NCBI GenBank assembly: GCA_051653625.1
Contig: JBOFWM010000003.1
Location: 1 to 5,608 of the forward strand
Source of the DNA: SFDP01 sp051653625
GTDB lineage: Bacteria; Bacillota; Clostridia; Lachnospirales; Lachnospiraceae
DNA: 5,608 nt
Reading direction: 5' to 3'
Positions 1 to 5,440 of the stretch are shown in pieces. The notes beneath the pieces were generated by a model. The model saw only the letters and a program-made list of their open reading frames with translations, ran no database searches and was not told the DNA's origin. Every line of letters begins with the position of its first letter. Within the stretch, counting starts at the first letter, position 1. The translations under genes were made by a program, and so were the position numbers.

Positions 1-110
1 TGTTTTGTGATGACTCAATTATACTGGTTTTTAGGGGGTCAATGTCTTTTTATTTGAAAAAAGTCATATAATCCTTGAAAATATAGAGTTTTAAAGAAAG
101 AAACAAAGAA

Positions 111-143
111 AAAAAGGTAGTGAAATTTGACACTACCATTTTT
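111..143 (+). terminator. Hairpin with T-run just upstream of the agrD-like gene (terminator or leader attenuator)
   Basis: GGTAGTG (116-122) pairs with CACTACC (131-137) around an 8-nt loop. The stem is flanked by A-tract 111-115 and T-tract 139-143, which can extend the pairing past a single bulged A. This is the form of an intrinsic terminator and could work in both directions. It ends only about 5 nt before the ribosome binding site of the agrD-like gene, so a promoter can hardly lie between them. Either it ends an upstream transcript with some read-through, or it is an attenuator in the agrD leader. Confidence 0.6.
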
Positions 144-160
144 AAACAGGAGGTGAAAGA

Positions 161-313
161 ATGAAGAAGGTTAATAAGAAAGTGTTGAAGGTTGTAGAAC
201 ATGTCATGAGAAATGAAGCTGTATATGGAATAGATAGATTCCCGCCTGCATGCATGGGAATATTTCATCAGCCGAAACGCCCAATCAGCCAGAAAAAAGT
301 GAAAAAAAATTAG
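161..313 (+). CDS. agrD: AgrD-type cyclic lactone/thiolactone autoinducer precursor peptide
   Basis: This 50-residue peptide looks like the precursor of a secreted quorum-sensing signal. In known Agr systems the membrane protease AgrB removes the C-terminal tail of AgrD and closes a thiolactone ring on the Cys, and the peptide is then exported and sensed by an AgrC kinase. Visible parts are a basic, amphipathic N-terminus (residues 1-18, rich in Lys and Val), a linker ending in Phe-Pro-Pro-Ala, the likely core CMGIF (31-35), and HQPKRP (36-41) followed by a basic tail. A single Cys, a five-residue ring and a following Q-P-K-R-P-like motif fit the clostridial AgrD pattern as I remember it. The start is firm: a near-perfect AGGAGGTGA (148-156) lies 7 nt (from AGGAGG) before the ATG. 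No agrB, agrC or agrA is in the window, so it is either an orphan or has its partners to the left. The tail is basic rather than acidic as in staphylococci. Confidence 0.8.
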   Translation: MKKVNKKVLKVVEHVMRNEAVYGIDRFPPACMGIFHQPKRPISQKKVKKN

Positions 314-408
314 CTGGCGTATTTTACTATTATATTTGTAGCCATAGGTGCTATAGGAATTTAATTGCTTATTTTAAAGTAAGAAGTATAAAAAGGAGGA
401 ATGGTAGT

Positions 409-570
409 ATGTTTAAGAAAATTAAAAATTTAGATCGACCAATTTCCCATATGGTGAGAAATCCTTTTCATGTGTATTCAAAAAAAGTTAAGGCAGGAAG
501 TGGGCTAGAATATAGAGAGATTTTTAAGCTGATTGGAGGAACAGAAGTATGCACATTGGTTCTGGTCTAA
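409..570 (+). CDS. Small unknown protein (53 aa) overlapping the next gene
   Basis: I do not recognise this protein. It is supported by a strong ribosome binding site (AGGAGGA, 394-400) 8 nt before the ATG. The protein is basic, with many Lys and Arg up to about residue 32, and has a short hydrophobic end (CTLVLV). There is no signal peptide or clear membrane helix. Its last 22 nt overlap the start of the following gene, whose ribosome binding site lies inside this reading frame, so the two are probably translationally coupled. The frame is open upstream to 250, but that part is out of frame with the agrD-like gene and has no ribosome binding site. It could be a complete small protein, or the front part of a longer one cut short by a frameshift. 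Confidence 0.55.
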   Translation: MFKKIKNLDRPISHMVRNPFHVYSKKVKAGSGLEYREIFKLIGGTEVCTLVLV

Positions 571-1094
571 ATACGGTATCTTCAATGTACCGCCAACAAA
601 AAGGCAATAATATGAAAGCCCCTGTATCTGCGGAAAAGACATTTTATACGGCTGAAACACCAAAGGTATACCAGATATTCACAACAGATAATATGTTGTG
701 GACAGGAGGTAATGGTACAGGTCTTTCTTATTGCCTTAAATATGCGGATGATTCGACGGATGAAAATCCAGTGGTGTTAGCGAAAGGTGTGGATGAAAAC
801 GGAAAAGAGTTTGAACAAAGAATTTATATCAATGACGTTGATCCATCAAACGCCACAGTAGTCGAAATGCGTGCATTGGAGGCACATTACAAAGTGGAGA
901 AGCAGGGAGGTTTTACGTCTTTGCCGCTTGAAGCTGGTAATATGGGGCTTAATGACAGAAGAGATTTTATTTCAATGTTTAAAGAATGCATAGAAGATTT
1001 AAACAAATTGGGAAGGTTTGATTTATCGTTGCTTTGGACGAAAAGTATGGATGCTTATCTTGATTTGACAAGTGCAAATAGTAAGTATAAATAG
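549..1094 (+). CDS. Conserved-looking unknown cytosol-type protein (181 aa)
   Basis: The function is unknown. GGAGG (535-539) lies 9 nt before this ATG, while the later in-frame ATGs (585 and 612) have poorer sites. Residues 1-30 are polar and almost free of acidic residues. A compact segment follows with WTGGNGTG (51-58), a predicted beta-rich stretch with VDENGKEFEQ (81-90) and INDVDPSNATVVEMRALEAH (94-113), and then a helical C-terminal part with NMGLNDRRDFISMF (131-144) and a Leu- and Lys-rich helix. From memory, similar proteins with the W-T-G-G-N-G-T-G and N-M-G-L-N-D-R motifs occur in Lachnospiraceae without a known role. There is no signal peptide or membrane segment. It overlaps the small gene before it by 22 nt and is followed by the relic repeat at 1116-1223. 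Confidence 0.85.
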   Translation: MHIGSGLNTVSSMYRQQKGNNMKAPVSAEKTFYTAETPKVYQIFTTDNMLWTGGNGTGLSYCLKYADDSTDENPVVLAKGVDENGKEFEQRIYINDVDPSNATVVEMRALEAHYKVEKQGGFTSLPLEAGNMGLNDRRDFISMFKECIEDLNKLGRFDLSLLWTKSMDAYLDLTSANSKYK

Positions 1095-1115
1095 TGTTTA
1101 GTCATTTGAATATAG

Positions 1116-1223
1116 GAGAAAAAGCGAACTTGGATTACATATCATATTGAGGCTGAGAGAAATCCAACAGGTGACATAGTCGGAAGAACTCCGGATAATG
1201 AAGAAAGGTGGAAAATAAAATGA
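1116..1223 (+). repeat. Intergenic relic A: decayed gene tail encoding a conserved peptide
   Basis: Read from 1116, this stretch encodes a peptide containing TYHIEAERNPTGDIVGRTP, ending at a TGA (1221-1223) that overlaps the ATG of the next gene as ATGA. No in-frame start codon lies between the upstream stop (1113-1115) and the peptide, so it looks like a gene that has lost its 5' part. The core at 1137-1208 matches 3176-3244, with 21 identical bases at 1153-1173 and 45 of 49 identical over 1153-1201. It fills most of the 125-nt gap between two genes and supplies the ribosome binding site of the following one. Confidence 0.75.
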
Positions 1224-2134
1224 AAAAAAGTTTAAAAAGATTTATCGGAATGTTGGCAGTCGTTGCACTATGTTTAGGTATACTAAATATAAATGCAATT
1301 GATGCACAAGCAGCAACATCTATTACAGGTAACAATACAAGATCAACAGCTTACAATTATGGCAGATGGTCATCAATAAATTCAAACTACGCAACTATTA
1401 TTTTAGAGAGTGGACAAACAGAGTCTTGGTTGCAATTTACATTAAGTCCGGGCGAACACATTTATTTAAGAGCATCGTACCAAGAGGAATATGCAGGTGA
1501 ATGGTTTGAAGTACAAAATGGGGTAGGAATAACACTGGGTACACCTCAGATGACACCTCAAAATGTTTATAACGCAGACAGTATTACACCAGATATATAT
1601 TTGGACTGTGACAATTATTCAACATCTACAAGAAATTATTATTTAGTTTTACATAGAGGCAGCGTAGACATAAACAAAAGTATCTACTTTTCATTGTCAG
1701 CTTATGAAAGAATAAAGACATCATCAGTAAATGTTTCAATTTCTGGTACAGCATCTAATAAGGGAAATAGCAGTATTAGTATGTCAGGTGTAGATTCATC
1801 TGTTATATCGGTAAATTTAACTAATGATACGAAAATTCCTAACAAAGCTATAGTTACAAGGATTTCATCTTCTGGAACACAGTCTCCTAGTCAGGGAAAC
1901 GTGCATCATATGGTTATGCCTGCAAGTAATGGTAATTGGTATACTTCAACGGTTTCCAGTGCAAGTAGTGGGCACTATAACATTGATATTGATGATGGTA
2001 TACCTGTTAAGCAGAAATGGAGCTTCAAATATAATGCTCTTGCTACAGCTAAATCGACAATGAGAAATGTTAAACTAACGATAGAGTTTCAGTATGATTT
2101 GCATGATACGGATTATGAGACTTATATAAGGTAG
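1220..2134 (+). CDS. Secreted beta-rich protein of unknown function (304 aa)
   Basis: This protein is probably exported by Sec and released or held at the cell surface. It has a signal peptide with basic KKSLKR, a hydrophobic core (8-22) and a cleavage site after AQA at about residue 31. The mature part is rich in Ser, Thr, Asn and Tyr with alternating hydrophobic residues. The first part (33-170), with TAYNYG, a Trp-x-Gln-Phe-Thr-Leu-Ser-Pro-Gly-Glu segment and later strands, resembles a pre-peptidase C-terminal (PPC-like) beta sandwich; this is inference. The second part contains GVDSSV, QSPSQGNVHHMVMP and WSFKYN. There is no LPxTG motif, lipobox or C-terminal membrane anchor. The ATG at 1220 has AAGGTGG (1205-1211) 8 nt upstream; the GTG at 1208 lies inside this site and would add only four residues. 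The next gene begins 8 nt after the stop. Confidence 0.88.
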   Translation: MKKSLKRFIGMLAVVALCLGILNINAIDAQAATSITGNNTRSTAYNYGRWSSINSNYATIILESGQTESWLQFTLSPGEHIYLRASYQEEYAGEWFEVQNGVGITLGTPQMTPQNVYNADSITPDIYLDCDNYSTSTRNYYLVLHRGSVDINKSIYFSLSAYERIKTSSVNVSISGTASNKGNSSISMSGVDSSVISVNLTNDTKIPNKAIVTRISSSGTQSPSQGNVHHMVMPASNGNWYTSTVSSASSGHYNIDIDDGIPVKQKWSFKYNALATAKSTMRNVKLTIEFQYDLHDTDYETYIR

Positions 2135-2142
2135 GGGCTAGT

Positions 2143-3174
2143 ATGGTTACTGTAAATAATTATTACAACAACATACCAGTAGGCAGGGATTTAAATAATC
2201 TGCCAAACACTTCCAGTACTGGTACAACTGTAGGTTATCAATATGATGGACTTACCGAGGAAGATCGTTTCGTACAAAAAGTTTTGCAGGAGCATTATGA
2301 TAAAGTGTACAAAGAAAATTTGTCTCATTCTGATCCAATGGCATATATCGAATCAAAATATTGTGATGTGACCTCACCTAATTTTTGCTCATATATGACA
2401 GAAGATCAGCGTTCCATAGCTTACCGCAATGAGAAAAGAATGTTACAAACAGGGGGAAAATATTCGGCTGGATTTGCCCGGTATGATTATGCATTAAGAA
2501 ATTACAAGGATGTATATACAGGTGGTTCAAGAAGTACAGGTTATATACGCAATACTGACAAGGAAAAGCAATATGCAAGAAGTGTTGTAAATCAGCAAAT
2601 TTCAAATCTGTTTTCAAAAAATGGAATATCATTATCAAAACAAGCAGATTTGACATTTTCTATTGATCCATATACATATCAATTAACTGTGTCAGGAAAT
2701 GCAGATAGAGACACATTATCGCAGATAGAAAAATTGCTGAATGAAGGAGATAATGCAAAAAATATTTGGACGCATGCGTGGATTTGTATGCATGATTCAG
2801 ACAATGAAATTGTTAATTCGCAAGCAAATAGGACAAAGGCGAACCAATATTCTTTATGGCATGAAGTGTATGAGACAACAGGGTATGATGCACGCAATGC
2901 GACATATAGAAATGGTACTTTTATTGCAGAGGATGGCACAGATTTACTTGCCTTGTTTAAGGAAAAGGCTAAAAATGGCGCAGGGTATGAACTTTATTCT
3001 AATAGATGGTTGGAATATGCTAAGAATGGCTGGAAAAAAGAAAATGATTTAGTATTGAAAATAGGATTTGACAGCAGTGGATTGTATGATATAGGGCAGG
3101 AAAGAGGATATGGAGCAACGCAGAATATGTGGATGAAAGGTATTAGTCAAAGTATATTTGAAGCTAGCGTGTGA
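2143..3174 (+). CDS. Unknown protein, tentatively DUF4885-like (343 aa)
   Basis: The function is unknown. It starts 8 nt after the preceding stop, with a G-rich site (TAGGGG, 2132-2137) before the ATG, so it is probably co-transcribed and translationally coupled with the secreted protein gene. Residues 1-35 are Asn-, Tyr- and Thr-rich and look disordered. A helical part follows (36-125) with DRFVQKVLQEHYDKVY and a Y-R-N-E-K-R segment, then a module (150-205) with the strand-forming DLTFSIDPYTYQLTVSGNAD (169-188), then a Trp- and His-containing region (209-245), and a C-terminal segment with DLVLKIGFDSSGLYDIG (302-318). From memory these last two motifs recall DUF4885-type proteins of Bacillus and Clostridia; I cannot confirm this. 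There is no signal peptide or membrane helix. A decayed repeat overlaps its 3' end region. Confidence 0.85.
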   Translation: MVTVNNYYNNIPVGRDLNNLPNTSSTGTTVGYQYDGLTEEDRFVQKVLQEHYDKVYKENLSHSDPMAYIESKYCDVTSPNFCSYMTEDQRSIAYRNEKRMLQTGGKYSAGFARYDYALRNYKDVYTGGSRSTGYIRNTDKEKQYARSVVNQQISNLFSKNGISLSKQADLTFSIDPYTYQLTVSGNADRDTLSQIEKLLNEGDNAKNIWTHAWICMHDSDNEIVNSQANRTKANQYSLWHEVYETTGYDARNATYRNGTFIAEDGTDLLALFKEKAKNGAGYELYSNRWLEYAKNGWKKENDLVLKIGFDSSGLYDIGQERGYGATQNMWMKGISQSIFEASV

Positions 3175-3246
3175 TCAATATTATATTGATTCTGAGAGAA
3201 ATCCAACAGGTGGCATAGTTGGAAGGACTCCGAATAATGAAAGGAG
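3168..3246 (+). repeat. Intergenic relic B: second copy of the decayed gene tail
   Basis: This copy is the partner of the element at 1116-1223 and lies between the stop at 3172-3174 and the ribosome binding site at 3241-3246. It encodes a peptide with QYYIDSERNPTGGIVGRTP, which matches relic A at 16 of 22 aligned residues. Its frame runs without a stop into the next gene and back to a TTG at 3158, but that TTG has no ribosome binding site. The element therefore looks like a relic rather than the N-terminus of the next protein. Of four differences from relic A in the 49-nt core, two are synonymous. Confidence 0.75.
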
Positions 3247-3256
3247 ATATGTTAAT

Positions 3257-3802
3257 ATGGCAGTTACAGGAATAGGAACATATGCGTCATATACGAATAG
3301 TTATGGCAATACACAAAATGCTGGAAACAAAACGGGCAGGACATATAAGAATGCCCATGAATATAAGAACTATTTAACACAAAAATACGATTGTTTACGA
3401 AGCAGGGAGTATTCCGTAAATATAAACAGCTCTCTTTTGTCAGAGGCTATGGGAGATGAAAAGACAAAACAATGGTTGGAGTATAATCTATCTTTAATAC
3501 CGGAAAGTATCGAAAAATTAAAAGCTGCTCAAAGTGCTCGTGGCTGTAAGGTACTGAGTGTAACTGATACAATAAATGGATATGATAGCATAACAGAAGA
3601 AGTACTGGTAACAGATGAGGTTGATCCGGGAACAGAAAAAGCAAGGAAAGAACTTGAAGAAAGACTTGAGAAAAGGAAAGAGGAAAAGAGAGCAGAGGAA
3701 AAGAAAACTGAAGACAAGATGGAAAAGGAAAGAAGTTCAAAAGATTTAGTGTCCGATTCAGATAATGAACTAAGAATATATAGTTTTGATCAAAAGATAT
3801 AG
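3257..3802 (+). CDS. Unknown protein with charged coiled-coil tail, tentatively DUF6033-like (181 aa)
   Basis: The function is unknown. The ATG at 3257 follows AAGGAG (3241-3246) by 10 nt; the earlier in-frame TTG (3158) has no such site and lies in the repeat. Residues 1-34 have no acidic residue and are rich in Thr, Tyr, Ser, Asn and Gly. A small folded region follows (30-125) with HEYKNYLTQKYDCL (34-47), YSVNINSSLLSEA (52-64) and a helix around KTKQWLEYNLSLIPESIEKL (69-88). Residues 126-160 are almost wholly Glu, Lys and Arg and should form a long helix or coiled coil. This layout recalls DUF6033 proteins of Lachnospiraceae, from memory only. No signal peptide or membrane helix is present. 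It is followed after 45 nt by the second secreted protein gene. Confidence 0.82.
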   Translation: MAVTGIGTYASYTNSYGNTQNAGNKTGRTYKNAHEYKNYLTQKYDCLRSREYSVNINSSLLSEAMGDEKTKQWLEYNLSLIPESIEKLKAAQSARGCKVLSVTDTINGYDSITEEVLVTDEVDPGTEKARKELEERLEKRKEEKRAEEKKTEDKMEKERSSKDLVSDSDNELRIYSFDQKI

Positions 3803-3847
3803 TGATGCAATTAGCATTTCTATATAAAAAAGAAAGGAGATTTTAAA

Positions 3848-4387
3848 ATGAAGAAGGTAAAAAGTTTAAAGGCGTTGGTGTTGAGTTTGATGTTATGTTT
3901 GGCAATGGGAACAACTGCGTTTGCAAGTGAAGTATCCACTCAGGGACAGGCTGCCCCTAATGCAAATAAGGCAGTAGAAGTAAGCGATTGTGGCGATTTG
4001 GACGTAGTACCTACTTATGATGACGCCGTTGCTCTTGCAGATACGATTCAGTATGATGCAAATAGAACCATTACAAGAAGCAATTCCAAAAGCGGTGTAT
4101 TCAACGGAAATTATTATTACACCATTAATAACTCAAGTGTTACAAAGTTGTGCTTAGATGTTTATATGCCTAATGAAAGTGGAACAGATTATCTTCAGGG
4201 AACAATTACTCTTGTAGGAAATGACGGAACAAGTGCACCGGTACAAATTGCTAACTATTCAGGAGATTCATGGACACTGACATTTACAGGTGTTAAGGTA
4301 GGCGTTAGATACCATTTCCATTATGAGTTGTATTCTGTTGGGGCTTCGCAAGTAGGCTATATTGCTTCTGCAGCTTATGCACAATAA
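3848..4387 (+). CDS. Small secreted beta-rich protein of unknown function (179 aa)
   Basis: This is a Sec-exported protein with a clear signal peptide: basic KKVKSLK, a hydrophobic core (9-22) and cleavage after AFA at residue 26. The mature part of about 153 residues begins with a flexible Gln-, Ala- and Asn-rich segment. A C-terminal beta-rich domain (from about 80) follows, with NGNYYYTINNSSVTKLCLDV, TDYLQGTITLVG and DSWTLTFTGVKVGVRYHFHY, suggesting a jelly-roll-like or sandwich fold by strand pattern only. Two Cys in the mature chain (in SDCGDL and KLCLD) could form one disulfide. There is no lipobox, LPxTG or membrane anchor. The start is well supported by AAGGAG (3834-3839), 8 nt upstream. 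Two stop codons in tandem (TAA TAG) end the gene. I see no clear homology to the other secreted protein beyond size class and composition. Confidence 0.88.
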   Translation: MKKVKSLKALVLSLMLCLAMGTTAFASEVSTQGQAAPNANKAVEVSDCGDLDVVPTYDDAVALADTIQYDANRTITRSNSKSGVFNGNYYYTINNSSVTKLCLDVYMPNESGTDYLQGTITLVGNDGTSAPVQIANYSGDSWTLTFTGVKVGVRYHFHYELYSVGASQVGYIASAAYAQ

Positions 4388-4391
4388 TAGA

Positions 4392-4415
4392 TGCTTGAAT
4401 ATGGGATATTAAGCA
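4392..4415 (+). other. Imperfect hairpin right after the secreted protein gene
   Basis: TGCTT (4392-4396) and AATAT (4398-4402) pair with ATATT (4406-4410) and AAGCA (4411-4415) around a GGG loop, leaving one bulged G (4397). It begins 2 nt after the tandem stops. No T-run follows at once (a short one occurs at 4429-4433), so it is a poor terminator. It may be a 3'-end stabiliser or part of a larger structured region with the next hairpin. Confidence 0.45.
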
Positions 4416-4437
4416 AGCACAACAGAATATTTTCATT

Positions 4438-4480
4438 GTATGTTGCATTTTATAGCAATCTGGCATAAAGTGCAACATAC
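4438..4480 (+). promoter_or_regulatory. Long near-perfect inverted repeat, possible operator or RNA hairpin
   Basis: Positions 4438-4453 pair with 4465-4480: 16 consecutive pairs with one G-U wobble (4448 with 4470), around an 11-nt loop. The outer arm is GTATGTTGCA and its complement. No T-run follows, so it is unlikely to be a plain terminator. A perfect TATAAT (4481-4486) begins at the next base. The repeat covers the place where a -35 element would be (no good match is visible there). It could be a repressor site over a promoter for the gene at 4527, or a leader hairpin. Confidence 0.55.
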
Positions 4481-4526
4481 TATAATAAGAAAATTAGATT
4501 ATATTGCTGCTGGAGGGATTATAAAT

Positions 4527-5213
4527 ATGGTAAATATGGTAAATACCGCTGTAAATAACAATATTTATGCAGGAAAAAAAACTAGTTCAAAATATAACCA
4601 GCCACAGGCTTTTCAACAAAAGGAAGTGTTAGAGATACCGGATGTTGCAGCAGTTAACAAATATGCAAATGTTCAAGAAATCTATGAGGAATTAAAATAT
4701 AACGTGCCATGTAGAGTAGATGAACAGGGGCAGGATGAAATTGCTGAGAAAGAAATTCAAAATGATGAACCAGAAATAAGCAATGATTCTAGTGAAAAAA
4801 TGACAGTATGGTATCAGGGTGTTCCTTTGAAAGAGTGGGCATTAACTGATCCTAAATACACGGATTCAGAAACGGGAATTTCATGGTATATTAGAGATGG
4901 AAAATATCCGTATATGCTAGGTGAGGATGCAGAGAAGTTCCGAAAACTTTGTGAAGAATCCGGAGAGTTTGCGCTAAAGAAATTTGCGGAAATGACGGGA
5001 TTAATACAGAAATTAGATGACAATACAGTAGCGTATGTGGGTGATAACGGAATTGCAGTTAAATCTAAAGATGGGAAAGAGATGTTTGTGGACACATCAG
5101 GCTTGTCATATGATATTGTTATGGATATGTTCAGAAATTTGCCTAGAAATGGGAATTTTTTCAGCAATAAGTATTGGTCAGATAATATACAAAAAGCACA
5201 GGCTCGGAGCTGA
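4527..5213 (+). CDS. Unknown cytosol-type protein (228 aa)
   Basis: I do not recognise this protein. The ATG at 4527 lies 9 nt after GGAGGG (4512-4517). The open frame reaches back to 4440, but that part lies in the long hairpin and has no ribosome binding site. A 9-nt tandem repeat (ATGGTAAAT twice, 4527-4544) gives a second ATG at 4536. Residues 1-32 are Asn-, Tyr- and Gln-rich with no acidic residue. An acidic linker follows (64-90), then a likely folded part (91-228) with WYQGVPLKEWALTDP (95-109), ISWYIRDGKYPYM (118-130), a helical segment with CEESGEFALKKFAEMTG (142-158) and strand-rich VAYVGDNGIAVKSKDGKEMF. There is no signal peptide or membrane helix. It stands 139 nt behind the previous gene, with two hairpins and a TATAAT in the gap, so it may be transcribed separately. 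Confidence 0.82.
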   Translation: MVNMVNTAVNNNIYAGKKTSSKYNQPQAFQQKEVLEIPDVAAVNKYANVQEIYEELKYNVPCRVDEQGQDEIAEKEIQNDEPEISNDSSEKMTVWYQGVPLKEWALTDPKYTDSETGISWYIRDGKYPYMLGEDAEKFRKLCEESGEFALKKFAEMTGLIQKLDDNTVAYVGDNGIAVKSKDGKEMFVDTSGLSYDIVMDMFRNLPRNGNFFSNKYWSDNIQKAQARS

Positions 5214-5440
5214 TGATACGTTATATTGCAAGAGTGTGTATGCTTAGACTCCGATAGGAGAAAGCAGATTGGTTCTGATTGACAGAAGAATCATATGATT
5301 TCATCATTAATTTGGCAGGCAATAATATTCAAATTATTGCCTACTAAATTTTTACCAAAATTCTTCTAATACCGTTTTTGGACTAGAAATGAAAAGAAAA
5401 TGAATATATCGAAAGAAGAATCTGAAAAGTTAGAAAATAA
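5214..5440. other. Non-coding stretch after the last gene
   Basis: I see no supported gene here. The longest plausible frames are very short and lack good ribosome binding sites. It holds a possible remnant of the intergenic repeat near 5221-5260 and a hairpin at 5317-5342. Base composition is A+T-rich, like the rest of the gaps. Confidence 0.6.
5317..5353 (+). terminator. Possible intrinsic terminator after the 4527 gene
   Basis: AGGCAATAAT (5317-5326) pairs perfectly with ATTATTGCCT (5333-5342) around a 6-nt loop. A run of five T (5349-5353) begins 6 nt after the stem, farther than usual, so it may be a weak terminator. It lies about 100 nt after the stop of the last gene and would end the cluster's transcript. 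Confidence 0.5.

Noticed and set aside
3..71. Frame open to the left edge that could be the end of an upstream gene
   Set aside because: It has only 22 codons and no recognisable motif; another frame is also open at the edge, so neither can be supported.
54..72. TTGAAA and TATAAT as a promoter for agrD
   Set aside because: The two elements are only 7 nt apart, and no acceptable -35 lies 16-18 nt before the TATAAT.
50..268. 72-codon open frame on the minus strand opposite the agrD-like gene
   Set aside because: It has no convincing ribosome binding site, its composition is that of antisense to A-rich coding DNA, and it lies opposite a better supported gene.
250..408. Upstream extension of the 53-residue gene to an ATG at 250
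   Set aside because: It overlaps the agrD-like gene in another frame, has no ribosome binding site, and its translation looks random, whereas the ATG at 409 has a strong site.
2741..3052. 103-codon frame on the plus strand inside the 343-residue gene
   Set aside because: It is a Met- and Arg-rich shadow of the gene in frame 2143, without domain features.
3158..3256. TTG at 3158 as start of the coiled-coil protein
   Set aside because: No ribosome binding site precedes it, and the added residues belong to the repeat shared with 1116-1223; the ATG at 3257 is well placed.
3447..3740. Minus-strand frames rich in Phe, Ser and Leu opposite the coiled-coil gene
   Set aside because: They are antisense of Lys/Glu-rich coding sequence, which always gives such residues, and have no ribosome binding sites.
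4440..4526. ATG at 4440 as start of the last protein
   Set aside because: It lies inside the long inverted repeat with no ribosome binding site; GGAGGG is correctly spaced for the ATG at 4527.
551..5283. Shared 10-mer ATTGGTTCTG near 549 and near 5268 as a paralogous gene start
   Set aside because: The match does not extend convincingly on either side, and no reading frame follows at the second site.
5289..5300. Perfect 12-bp palindrome AATCATATGATT
   Set aside because: About one such palindrome is expected by chance in this length of A+T-rich DNA, and no promoter is near.
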